64,000 nucleotides of DNA from G963701675 sp963701675 (GTDB lineage Bacteria > Planctomycetota > Planctomycetia > Gemmatales > Gemmataceae), in contig OY969623.1 of assembly GCA_963701675.1 (NCBI GenBank), forward strand, positions 3,100,001 to 3,164,000, given 5' to 3'. The position numbers and the translations under genes were made by a program. Positions 1 to 8,611 of this stretch are shown piece by piece. The stretch's first letter is position 1; each line of letters opens with the position of its first letter. Under the pieces are notes generated by a model. That model saw nothing but the letters and a program-made list of their open reading frames with translations, searched no databases and was not told the origin of the DNA.

Positions 1-2373
1 GGGAACGGCAACTTGGTGATCCATGGTTTGCCGTCCCGCTTGTCCTGCTAGATAGAACTTGGTCGAGGGTGCGTATTGCACACGGGTTTCCGCGCCGAGA
101 TTGTTGACGGTCTTGACGAGCAGGTGCGGCTTCTGCCCGCCCATCAGATCCACGTAGCGCATCGCCCGTCGTGCATCGCCGGGCAGCGGCGACGACCACA
201 CAAGACATGCCGTGCCATTGCCGCGGAGGTCAGCGGGGACGATGGCGGCGACGTCATCCACACCCGGGAAGACGCGCAGGGACCGCGGCTGCGCTCCAAC
301 TGTTACCGGACTGGTTGAAGTAGAGGCGCACGCCGTCTCGGTGCAGGTAGATGATGTCCGTCGTGCCACTGCCGTCGATGTCAGCGAGCCGGATGCGTTT
401 TTGGTCGAACTGGTCCGGATGGTCGAAATGCGGCGCGTGTGTCCATGGTGATCTTGGCGCCGAACCGGCCGTAGCCGAGGTTGGGCCAGTAGCAGATCTC
501 GCCATTGCGGATGCGGACCAGGTCGGTAAGACCGTCGCCGCTGAGGTCGGCGAGATAGATGGACTCGGTGCCGTCGGCAAAGACGAGGCGGGGGCCTTCC
601 TCTTCATCCAGTACGTGACAGACCCGCCGGGCTGGTCCGAAGCCTTCTTCCGCCAGCGAGGCGTGCCAGATAGAGGCATCGTCTTCGCTGATCAGCACAT
701 CAGCGTGGCCGTCACCGTCCAGGTCGATGAACTTCAGGTTGGGGTCGCGCGTGTCGCGATTAAGGCGCGAGCGTGAAGGGACGGAAGGGCTGCCAGCTCT
801 CAACGCCGTCGTGTTCGTACAGGCCGGGCATCGGGCCATCCAGCACCACCACATCGGGCTGGCCGTCACCGGCCAGGTCCATGAACTGCGCATGTCCGCC
901 GGCCAGGGCGAGGTTGGGCTTGGTGGCCACACGTTCCAATGGGGCGAACCCGACCGGCTGCTCGCTGATGGGGCTGATGTTGCGCTTGTAGAACCAGGCG
1001 CCAGCCTGCTCGGTGAGGATGCCGGGGATGCCTTCGCCGTGCAGATCGGTCCACTGGTAGCCCGCGCCGTCCAGCCCGATGGGCAGATTGTCGAGGCTTT
1101 CGCCATCGACGTCCTGAACCGTGTCTTGAACAACTGGCTGAGTGTATTCGAACTCGACCGGCGGCAGACTGCGCTTTAGATAGCCGACGTCGGCGCGGCG
1201 ATAGCCGGTCTGGGTAACGGCGCGGAGGAAGGTATAGACGGGGTTGCGGGCGCTGGCGGGGTCTTCTTGCTCGTGGGAGTAGGTGAAATCGGTGGAGCGC
1301 ACCAGGCAGTCATTGCCAACCCCCTCTTCGCCGTCGAAGTGATGGAACATCAGCACCCGCTGGCAGAGGCGAGTCGTGCGCACTTCGAAGCAGGCGCGAT
1401 AGGACGAGAACGGGTCGTCGCGGTAGGCCCAGTCGCCGGCGTCATGCGGCTTCGGGGAGTCGGCGGCGTGTTCGCCGTAGTCGAAGACCACCTCGAACAT
1501 CCAGCCGGCGTTCTGGATCTGCGCAGCGGCCAGAAAGCGCGGCCGCTGCCCCATGTCGTCCAGCAATGGCAAACGGTTGCCATAGCGGATGTGCTTGAGA
1601 TAACGGTTGGCTTTCCGCTTGGGTTCGTTGCGGTCGCCCCGGTTGCGCTCATGGACGTTGGTGAGATCGACGCCGACCCCATCTTCAGGCTTGTAATCGT
1701 AAAGAACGGCATTGCCTTTGTCGTCGCGGGTCTCACAGATCAGCCAACTGAAGATGCGCATCGGGTCGTCCGGATCGGCGATCCGAGAACTGTCGTCCTT
1801 CCCGTAAAGGCTAAGAATGTTGTCTTTGGAAATTGACCTCCAATGGGCGTCGCCGTTGCTCGTGCAAGTCCACCGTTCGATCCGCGCGAACAGCCCCTCG
1901 ATGCGCGGGCGGTAACGTTGAATGCGATACTCGATCCCGTCCATCGTCCGCGGCGGCAACTCCTCTCGCTCCCATTCGTCGCCTTGCTCAACCAGCACCG
2001 GCACCAAATCCTCCGCGCCGGAGAGGATGAAGACATCTGAATCGATGGGGTCGTTATATCGCGGCAATCCCTTATCGGTTTTTCGCGTGATGGCTGGGAG
2101 GGAGAGGTTCCAGCCAAATCCGAATGGGCCATTCCCTGCGCCCGAATCATAGGAGAGCGCAAGCTGCGGCCCAAAACCGGAGCGGCCTGGGCTCGTCACG
2201 AGCGGCACCGTTATCGAGCCTGTCCCAGTGACCGGATTGGCGGCGAATTTGTCGCCCATGCCTCGGATCGCGCCGCCGCCTTTGGGAAGAGACAACGTCG
2301 GAACGGAGGGCTGAATTCCATCGGAATTCGAAACCTTGTGCTCAGCGACTCGGTTGTCTGAGTCTGATCGCAT
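1..2373 (-). pseudogene. Tc-toxin B-subunit / SpvB-like protein, 5' part, multiply frameshifted, runs off the window
   Basis: Homologues (TcaC/TcdB, SpvB N-terminal domain) form the shell that encloses the cytotoxic C-domain of ABC toxin complexes. The first 537 codons (2373 to 760) hold the SpvB domain, recognisable by LSLPKGGGAIRGMGDKF, TGTGSITVPL and the GNGPFGFGWNLSLP motif, followed by FG-GAP-type strands. The reading then jumps frame near 770 (into DTRDPNLKFIDLDGDGHADV), near 440 (into HFDHPDQFDQKRIRLADIDG), near 285 (into FPGVDDVAAIVPADLRGNG) and again near 50 (into GKPWITKLPFP). Every piece keeps family homology in the right order, so this was one gene. The start at 2373 has a GAAGGG ribosome site eight bases upstream. 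Four shifts in 2.4 kb point to decay or poor local sequence accuracy. The C-terminal half lies outside the window. Confidence 0.8.
760..2373 (-). CDS. SpvB/TcaC-like toxin-complex protein, longest open piece (537 codons)
   Basis: This is the open reading part of the broken toxin-complex gene. It covers the SpvB domain (roughly residues 20-330) and the start of a beta-propeller region with repeated DLxGDGxPDVVVLDGPMPGLYE-type strands near the end. The stop at 760 follows FRPFTLAP, while the homologous continuation is found at once in a neighbouring frame, so the stop comes from a frameshift and is not a natural end. If translated alone it would lack the C-terminal Rhs-like cage and toxin region. 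No TcA or second TcC gene is visible within the window. Confidence 0.75.
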   Translation of the reverse strand: MRSDSDNRVAEHKVSNSDGIQPSVPTLSLPKGGGAIRGMGDKFAANPVTGTGSITVPLVTSPGRSGFGPQLALSYDSGAGNGPFGFGWNLSLPAITRKTDKGLPRYNDPIDSDVFILSGAEDLVPVLVEQGDEWEREELPPRTMDGIEYRIQRYRPRIEGLFARIERWTCTSNGDAHWRSISKDNILSLYGKDDSSRIADPDDPMRIFSWLICETRDDKGNAVLYDYKPEDGVGVDLTNVHERNRGDRNEPKRKANRYLKHIRYGNRLPLLDDMGQRPRFLAAAQIQNAGWMFEVVFDYGEHAADSPKPHDAGDWAYRDDPFSSYRACFEVRTTRLCQRVLMFHHFDGEEGVGNDCLVRSTDFTYSHEQEDPASARNPVYTFLRAVTQTGYRRADVGYLKRSLPPVEFEYTQPVVQDTVQDVDGESLDNLPIGLDGAGYQWTDLHGEGIPGILTEQAGAWFYKRNISPISEQPVGFAPLERVATKPNLALAGGHAQFMDLAGDGQPDVVVLDGPMPGLYEHDGVESWQPFRPFTLAP

Positions 2374-2702
2374 GTGCTCGACCCTTCGTGCTTAGCGGGT
2401 TCCCCGCACGCACTTGATGAACGCGGGGATCATCACCCGCGAACAGGTGCGCGGGCCGCACTTGCCTCGCGCGTTTTTCGGGATGAGCTTGCGCCCTGCG
2501 GTGCCTGCGGGTCGGCCCAACTCCAGCAGGTGTTGAGCAAAGATCCTATTGAACGCCTTGACCACAGACCGGCCCAGCTACTGCTCAACCCACCTAAATA
2601 CGTTCTCATCCCATATGGATATGATATTCGGCCGATGTGCGAAGCGGCATTTAGGCTCATCATGGGCACGTTAATTAGTCGCAACGATTTAGCCTCATCC
2701 TC
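2374..2702. other. intergenic stretch upstream of the toxin gene
   Basis: About 330 bases between the divergent toxin gene and the GAF fragment. I see no convincing gene, terminator or repeat. It must contain the promoter for the toxin gene on the minus strand, but no clear -35/-10 pair was recognised. Confidence 0.4.
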
Positions 2703-3190
2703 TTGGATGTGTGGCGCGAAGTCTGCCGCCACATCGAAATTGGTGAATCAGTCGAGCGCTTGGCCCCGATTCTCGCAAAACGTCTCCCGGCCGAATGCTT
2801 TCTGGTTCGCCACATCGATGTGCAGCGGTCCGCGTTTGAAACCGTTGCTTACGGTGGAGCAAATCCCGGCGAATCGATCCCACCTTCAAGAAACGAATGC
2901 GAGCAGGCAGTCATGGATCGGATTCTGCGCTGGTGTCGGCAAGGTCTAATCCGTCGTGCCTACTCGAACACAGTTGATAAAGACTTTCCTGGACTCCTGC
3001 CCACCGGAATAGACGGTCAAATCGTCGCTGGGCCGCTCAATACCGATGGTGGACCGGCCGGCGTTCTCATCATGCGCGCCAATTCTTCGCAAAAGCTGAC
3101 CGGCGAACACGAACAACTCATGCAAGCGCTCCTGGAGCCGTTCACCGTCGCCATTGAGAACGATCGACAACGACGCCAAGAAGTGATGTC
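2703..3190 (+). pseudogene. GAF-domain fragment of a sigma-54-dependent activator
   Basis: Residues from MDVWREVCRHIEI to FTVAIENDRQRRQE (about 160 aa, TTG start) look like the N-terminal GAF sensor module of planctomycete NtrC-type activators, where this module normally leads into an AAA+ sigma-54 interaction domain and an HTH. Here the homology stops near 3185 and the frame continues into meaningless low-complexity residues (CCGCCG...). No AAA+ or GAFTGA motif follows. It is therefore a truncated remnant. The family assignment rests on overall resemblance and is moderately sure. Confidence 0.55.
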
Positions 3191-3904
3191 ATGCTGCGGC
3201 TGTTGCGGCTCATGGTTGCTCGCTTTCGTTTCTTCTTCGTCTCAGGCTCGAAGATGGCTTCGATGGGTTTGCCGAACAGCTTGACGAGTCTCTTGGAGAT
3301 CCGGCGCCAATCTGAGCTAGCGCATGTGTTGGACTCGGCCGCGCCCGCTCCCGCAGCCGACGCGGCTAACGCGAGCGGTAAACCAATCGACAACATCATT
3401 CGTCTTCTTCCAGTTTATGAGAATCCTCCAGTCAATCCGCGTAGAGAAAGTGTTGCTCCGTTACCGCCGTCGCGTGGTCAGTTCGCGGTCAATCGGGAGA
3501 AGTCGAAAACTCGCAACAAGGCCCGGCCGCGGTAGCGTTCGCGACGCCGTTCGGCCGGCGCTTCATTCGAGGGCTTTCAGTGCGAGTCTCCATGGCACGG
3601 GGTTGAACGCCCGAGGATTGGTCAGAATGCTGTTTAATAGTCCTCGATTCCGGCGAAGTGCATCGACTCGGGCATCGTGTTCCTGGGCGCTTCGGTATGT
3701 AAGGTCATGACAGATGCGACACCCGAAATAACTGCCATCGAGGTAAAGCCTGCCGACGCGGCGGCCGCACGGCTGGAACGGGCAACTCGAGCGTGGGTTT
3801 TTTCTTTAGCTCGATGGCGGAACTTCGCGCCCATTCCGACTCTCCACTACGGACTCCCGTCCCCGCCGCTGATTCCCCCGACCTGCCTGGAAGTAGTGTT
3901 CAAT
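3191..3904. other. degraded region without a supported gene
   Basis: Several short overlapping ORFs occur on both strands but none shows family motifs. A minus-strand ORF (3399-3142) begins with an Ala-rich hydrophobic stretch followed by a basic tail, and it could be a remnant, but nothing recognisable supports it. I treat the region as gene-fragment debris between the GAF and PilZ remnants. Confidence 0.4.
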
Positions 3905-4101
3905 ATGCCTAACCCAGCCGACCGCCGGCGTTGGATTCGATACGCCGCTCATCCCGACACTATCTGCCGTGTCAGGGACGCATCGATGCCAGTTCGCAAT
4001 GTGTCCGTGAACGGCGCTGAAATCCTAGCCGATCAATTCCTCAACCCAGGAATGCCAGTTGAGGTCGAGCTTGCCAACGAAACCCACAAAGTCATGTGCC
4101 G
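3905..4101 (+). pseudogene. PilZ-domain fragment (c-di-GMP-binding type)
   Basis: Starting at ATG 3905 the protein reads MPNPADRRRWIRYAAH and then RNVSVNGAEIL. This gives the two PilZ signatures, RxxxR and (D/N)xSxxG, at normal spacing, followed by the beta-strand GMPVEVELAN. PilZ domains bind cyclic-di-GMP. Homology ends around HKVMCRR near 4101 and the frame runs on to 4276 in unrelated sequence that overlaps the DUF899 fragment. The domain lacks its last strands, so it is a remnant or a 3'-truncated gene. Confidence 0.55.
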
Positions 4102-4118
4102 ACGCCGGGCCAGTGTGA

Positions 4119-4511
4119 GGTTGCGCCTATCTGGCCGAACGCGACGTGCACTATGCTGTCTTCAGCAGCGGCCCGTGGAACGAGATCGTCGCCTACCGAG
4201 ACTTCATGCGCTGGACGCCGCCGTGGTACTCGACCGCCGACTCCGGAGACGTGCTGGCGACCCGAGATGGTGGTGACCTCCGCTGCTACCTGCGGGCCGG
4301 CGACCAGGTGTTTGAAACGTATGAAACGAAGTGGCGAGGGATCGAGGCCATGTTGCCCACTCTTCAGTTGCTCGACCTTACTCCGTACGGCCGGCAGGAG
4401 ACGTGGGAGGACTCACCCGCCGGATGGCCGCAGGACCAGGCTGGGTCGTGGTGGCGGCGCGATGGCCGACCCATTGCTCAGTGGACGCGTACCAACGCAG
4501 CGGTCAAGTAG
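4119..4511 (+). pseudogene. C-terminal fragment of a DUF899 (thioredoxin-like) protein
   Basis: The frame AYLAERDVHYAVFSSGPW, then YRDFMRWTPPWYSTADSG, then TLQLLDLTPYGRQETWEDS, matches the C-terminal half of DUF899 proteins, which adopt a thioredoxin-like fold and are common in planctomycetes and actinobacteria. The upstream half is absent: a TGA at 4116 ends the frame right where the PilZ fragment fades. No methionine suits a full-length start. Two unrelated genes thus meet near 4105-4120, which marks a deletion junction. Confidence 0.6.
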
Positions 4512-4569
4512 AAGCCAATTGCTGCGCTCCAACCCATATCCTGGGGTTCCTTAATCGAGCTTGAACCGG

Positions 4570-4806
4570 TTAACGACCCGGTGTCTCTGGACCAGATGGC
4601 TGAAATCCGCCACAGAATCCGCAACGCAATCGGCCGGCAATTCGGAAGTGGGGTATTAGGACTTGATGTCCACAGTCGAGCACCACGAGCGCCCATCTCT
4701 TGCGAACAATTTCCTTGCTGACGACACCTCGCAACGGACCGCCTGAGTTGGCGAAGTAAAACTGTCGGTAACGAAGTGGTACTTCGGGTCGCTGATAGAT
4801 GCTCAT
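4570..4806 (-). CDS. small hypothetical protein with a possible zinc site
   Basis: 78 codons. The middle carries LDCGHQVLIPHFR and then RLRCGFCGG, a CxH...CxxC pattern like that of many short phage and plasmid proteins in which a β-hairpin is clamped by zinc. No family name could be given. It lies in a debris region near a tyrosine recombinase, which fits mobile-element cargo. A competing minus-strand ORF over the same bases (4840-4478) has no such pattern. Confidence 0.45.
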   Translation of the reverse strand: MSIYQRPEVPLRYRQFYFANSGGPLRGVVSKEIVRKRWALVVLDCGHQVLIPHFRIAGRLRCGFCGGFQPSGPETPGR

Positions 4807-5058
4807 CCGGGCTGTCGCGATTTCTTCGGACCATCGCCACGTTTGCTCAATCGACTTAGGGATTGACTCGAGGCGTGTACGAACTTGCCATTTCGGACAA
4901 TTACAATGCGATTCACTGACGGGACAATGGATTGTTCAGGCATACCTGTAAACGGTTTTGCACGGCGGTTGCTTGCCTTCATGTGCAGCTTCCTACTTTC
5001 GGGCACGGTGGTTGCTTAAACGGTACACATCTACATTGTAGGCAGTCCAAACGGCGCG

Positions 5059-5697
5059 CTACGCAGTAATAATTCGAAACAAATCTCCAACCTCCGCATC
5101 GTCATCCACCGCCACATGCAAATAGGCGCTCGTGACCGCCACGTTGGTATGACCTGCGGCTAATCTGACCTCGGCTAGCGAACGGCCGCCCGCCAAGGCA
5201 TGGCTTATGAACGTGTGCCGGCCGTGATGGATCGTGAGCGTCCGCAACCTGGCCAACCCCAGCACCTTGCACGCCGTCAGGAACCGTCGCCGAATCGCGT
5301 GGCGTTGTAACGGGAGACCTAGACGATGTGCTTGCATCGAACAAACGAATGGATCGTGGCCGCGGGCACCATCGGTCATCCGCTTCGCCTTCCATGCCTT
5401 CAGGTCTGCCAGGGTTCCGGCGTCCCACCACAGCGGGACGCGGCGAGCGCGGCCACCTTTCGTCGTTTCGGCGCGGAGCCGCAGGTGCGGGCGGGCTATC
5501 TCTAAAACCATGTCGTCGAGTTCAAGGCCGCCGATCTCCGATACGCGAAGGCCGCAACAGCACGCGAGGCGGACGATCACGAGGTTGCGTTGTGTACGAA
5601 CGGATGTCTGGCGTTTCGTTTCGGCCAACACCGTAGCCAACTCTCGTCGGGTTAGCAGGCGAGTCTGGTCGACGTTCCAGGTTTGCGAAATGTGCAT
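5059..5697 (-). CDS. tyrosine recombinase / phage-type integrase
   Basis: The 212-aa protein is almost entirely a catalytic domain. Visible catalytic residues are Arg51 in CGLRVSE, Lys80 in TTKGGRARRVP, the box HxxR at His157/Arg160, His183 in AAGHTNV and the nucleophile Tyr192 in SAYLHV. These enzymes cut and exchange DNA strands through a 3'-phosphotyrosine. The N-terminal core-binding domain is very short (residues 1-35), so it resembles XerC/D-like catalytic cores and may be truncated or a minimal type. It sits at the border between the debris region and the PLD/Argonaute island and may have mobilised one of them. Confidence 0.85.
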   Translation of the reverse strand: MHISQTWNVDQTRLLTRRELATVLAETKRQTSVRTQRNLVIVRLACCCGLRVSEIGGLELDDMVLEIARPHLRLRAETTKGGRARRVPLWWDAGTLADLKAWKAKRMTDGARGHDPFVCSMQAHRLGLPLQRHAIRRRFLTACKVLGLARLRTLTIHHGRHTFISHALAGGRSLAEVRLAAGHTNVAVTSAYLHVAVDDDAEVGDLFRIITA

Positions 5698-6076
5698 GGC
5701 GGTCTCCGATGATGTGTTGGGGGAAGGTTACGCGATCACCATGAGTACTGGTGACGTAGAGGAAGGCAAGCGAAAATGGACCCGCTTGGCAAAAAAGGGG
5801 TTCCTTACAGACGTCGTGCCAACCTACGTCGGCGTGTCGGACCGGAGCAGTTTGCGCAGATCGGCTTGCGGCCATTCAGCGCTCAAGTTAGTCAGTTCGA
5901 CGCGTGGGCAGCCAGCCCCAGTGACTTTGCTCCTTGACTTCAGGGCCGGGGCGTAGGTAGGAAAAGGCCATCGGGCCTACACGAGGGAGTGGCTTGCCTT
6001 CGCCGATGTTGTTACTTTGAGATGCGGTTGCGGGAGTGGTTGATTTTCAGAACCATCGTCGGGGGAAGCGAGCGGT
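5698..6076. other. intergenic region between integrase and PLD gene
   Basis: About 380 bases between divergently oriented genes. Promoters for both must lie here. No terminator or strong repeat was identified. A GGGGGAAG run around 6060 could serve as the ribosome site for the PLD gene. Confidence 0.4.
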
Positions 6077-7408
6077 GTGGAGATGACTCGCCATATCGGG
6101 TACCAGCCAGGAGATGTGTTCACGGCGCTCGAATCAGAGCCACCGCTGAGTGCCCTGTTCACAACATTTACTTTCTCACCTGGGACTTTTCAGCAGGAAT
6201 ACCTGATCCCATTGCTCCATCGAGGGTGTGCCAATGTCACTGTTTTGGTGGACGCCATCGGTTACGCTCAGTCGCTGTTCAGTGCTGCAACGGCGCAGTC
6301 AATTGGAACAGACTACCGACTGCGGCAGGTTTGGGCCGAAGGAGCGTTTCACGGAAAGCTGGTCGTCATTCGCACTCGCCATGCGGCATTTGTCGGTGTC
6401 GGGAGCGGGAATCTGACTGCTCCGGGCTTGCAAACGAATGCCGAGGTGGGCGGGTTATATCGCCTGGACCAGGCTGACCAGCTCGACGTATTGGCTGTCG
6501 TGGTGGCCCGGCTGCGGAACATGGCATTGATCGAAGACGCCGAAAGAAAGCCTGTGCAGCCAATCCAATTAACGGGCGACGCGCGCCTGATGACCAGTCT
6601 GGATGTTCCCATTCTCGGTCAGCTGGATCTTCCTTCGGACGTTTCGAGAATCGAGATTATATCGCCGTTCGTCGACGGGCAGCATGAGGTCCTGGCAAAG
6701 ATCAAGGAGCGTTGGCCCCACGCCAAAATCAGAATGCGATTAGATCCGGAATTCGGGGCATTGAGCGAATCCTTGCTGGCCCGTGCGAGTGACCGAGTTT
6801 CGATTCAGGTACCAATTCAGACTGATGAAGGCCGCCCTCTCGTTCACGGGAAGCTTGTGTGCTTCATCGGAAGCAAAAGTGCGACGGTTGTGTTGGGCTC
6901 TGCGAACCTGTCCAGGCCGGCGCTGCTCACAACGGAGAACTTTGAGGCAGTGGTCGAACGCCGGATGAAGCCTGATGAGGTCTATTCACTCCTCAGTGTT
7001 CCTCAGATTCGGTGGCGCAAGCGCGAGCCGATGATCGCAAACTGTTTCTGCTCACAAAGCCGCCTCACTCGGCCGGCGTGGTTATCGCATCACTTCATTT
7101 TCGACGGCTCCAGGCGAGTTGGTCAGCGAAGCTCGGTAACGCGGGCACCGCAAGAATCTGGTGTCGAGGGCGGTGCGTTTACGAGACGGCTCTCGGAAAG
7201 GTCACGACAAGCGGCGAGCGGCATTCTGTACAGATCGAACTCGATGCACAGGCGGTCGAGGCACTTGCGGGGCCCTGCTACTTCGAGATCGAATTGGACA
7301 ATGATCATTTTCTGCGGGGATGGATTGAAGTTACAGACAGGCTCGGCATGGGGCATGAGGCAAAGCGCCAGCTCGTGTTTCTTGATGCGATTGCGGCGGA
7401 TCCACTGA
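6077..7408 (+). CDS. phospholipase-D-superfamily protein, N-terminal part (frameshift near 7005)
   Basis: Two PLD half-sites are visible: FHGKLVVIRT with GSGNLTAPGL downstream (about residues 95-120), and VHGKLVCFIG with LGSANLSRPAL (about 260-290). PLD-family nucleases and phosphodiesterases use two such HxK histidines in one active site. The Asp of the canonical HKD box is not evident in either half. Homology to the family stays in this frame to about 7005 (SLLSVPQIRW) and continues in the frame of the next entry, so the last 130 residues shown by this frame are probably not native. Start GTG 6077 or ATG 6083. The gene heads a two-gene unit with the DUF6361-like protein. Confidence 0.7.
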   Translation: MEMTRHIGYQPGDVFTALESEPPLSALFTTFTFSPGTFQQEYLIPLLHRGCANVTVLVDAIGYAQSLFSAATAQSIGTDYRLRQVWAEGAFHGKLVVIRTRHAAFVGVGSGNLTAPGLQTNAEVGGLYRLDQADQLDVLAVVVARLRNMALIEDAERKPVQPIQLTGDARLMTSLDVPILGQLDLPSDVSRIEIISPFVDGQHEVLAKIKERWPHAKIRMRLDPEFGALSESLLARASDRVSIQVPIQTDEGRPLVHGKLVCFIGSKSATVVLGSANLSRPALLTTENFEAVVERRMKPDEVYSLLSVPQIRWRKREPMIANCFCSQSRLTRPAWLSHHFIFDGSRRVGQRSSVTRAPQESGVEGGAFTRRLSERSRQAASGILYRSNSMHRRSRHLRGPATSRSNWTMIIFCGDGLKLQTGSAWGMRQSASSCFLMRLRRIH

Positions 7409-8337
7409 ATTGCAAGGAAAAGGAAGTCGTGAAATTCATAGAGCTTTTGCAGCGGAGGCTCGGCATCGCGAACAGGCATGCTTCATCGTTTACGGGGTGG
7501 CACGGTAAAACGGAAAAGCCAGATGAGCAGTACGACACGACGCCGATTGCGCGTCGAGATTTACTTGAATTGGGCAGAGACGATTTTGCCCATTCCTGGG
7601 CGTTGGAGCGACTGTTGAACCGATCGCTTGATTCGGCCCTACACGACCTGCGATTCTTCAGCCGTGACAGAGAGGAGCAGTCGTCTACGAGGACGGGGGA
7701 GTCGGATTCGAGCAACGGCGACAGAGAGAAGGCAACTCCAGCCCCAAAGGGACGAGCAAGGTTGCCGCTCAAGATCGAAACGGTGCTGACGGAGCTTTTC
7801 GATCAACTGGCAGAAACGTTTGACACGGCGAACTCGCCCGCAACGGTCGTAACGCTTATTTCCCAGATTCCGACATGCCTCAAGGGTCTCGCTTTAGCAG
7901 CGGAGAAGTGGCTGTCGCCGGAGCAGCGAGAGGAGTGCTTGGGCCGGTATTTTCACAAGGTTGCTATCGCATGCTTGGCGCCCGGGGTGGCAAGCGTGGC
8001 TCGCCGGAGCGGAGCAGTTCGCCGTCTTGAGGACTCTGATCGCAAGAAACTAAGCGGAGGACCAGAGTTTGAGCTCGGGATCGCAATGCTTGAGACTTAT
8101 CTGCTACTCGATCATCACCGGCATCCCCTGCGTGATGGCTCGATAAACAAGGACTTGTTCGACGTGCTGCGAGAGTTGCCGAAGTCGGATAATACGACAT
8201 TGGCAGCAGCTTCAGAAGATATTCAGCAGTTGATGGGACAAGCGGCAAACGCAAAGCCAGACTTCGAGAGCCTGCGGTCATCGATGGCCGCAGTTACAGG
8301 CGAGTTTGGGGCAATGCGCGGCGCCGTGCGGCCCTGA
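7012..8337 (+). CDS. C-terminal part of the PLD-family protein
   Basis: It begins where the PLD frame loses sense (VAQARADDRKLFLLTKPP) and reads a mixed alpha/beta region, a low-complexity linker (SSTRTGESDSSNGDREK) and an alpha-helical segment. It stops at 8337 after MRGAVRP. Coding again continues in a third frame from about 8312 (RRRAALKELIAQLEHGVRDAVILRSLAEAAGG) to a TGA at 8613-8615, ending with a cysteine cluster CSVCF...CSCGMF. The three pieces in series would make one protein of about 845 aa. Separate overlapping genes are possible but less likely, because no ribosome site precedes either inner start. Confidence 0.6.
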   Translation: MAQARADDRKLFLLTKPPHSAGVVIASLHFRRLQASWSAKLGNAGTARIWCRGRCVYETALGKVTTSGERHSVQIELDAQAVEALAGPCYFEIELDNDHFLRGWIEVTDRLGMGHEAKRQLVFLDAIAADPLNCKEKEVVKFIELLQRRLGIANRHASSFTGWHGKTEKPDEQYDTTPIARRDLLELGRDDFAHSWALERLLNRSLDSALHDLRFFSRDREEQSSTRTGESDSSNGDREKATPAPKGRARLPLKIETVLTELFDQLAETFDTANSPATVVTLISQIPTCLKGLALAAEKWLSPEQREECLGRYFHKVAIACLAPGVASVARRSGAVRRLEDSDRKKLSGGPEFELGIAMLETYLLLDHHRHPLRDGSINKDLFDVLRELPKSDNTTLAAASEDIQQLMGQAANAKPDFESLRSSMAAVTGEFGAMRGAVRP

Positions 8338-8611
8338 AGGAGCTAATCGCGCAGCTTGAACATGGCGTTCGTGACGCTGTGATCCTTCGGTCGCTTGCCG
8401 AAGCCGCAGGCGGTGCCTACGAGGCAGAGAATTTGTTGCAGCTCCTCGGCGAAAACGCTCGCAGGCTTCGCTTGGTCGAAGTGGCGTCAGACCAGGAAGC
8501 CTGCTCAGTGTGCTTTACCGTTTTTCCCCGTGCCGTACATGTGCGGCTTAACAGCGCTTCAGCGGTGGCTCGGTGCAGCTGCGGAATGTTTCTTGTGAGG
8601 TCGCTCGATTC

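Noticed and set aside
3142..3399. Minus-strand ORF with an Ala-rich signal-like start
   Set aside because: No family motif, no ribosome site, and it lies in a debris region.
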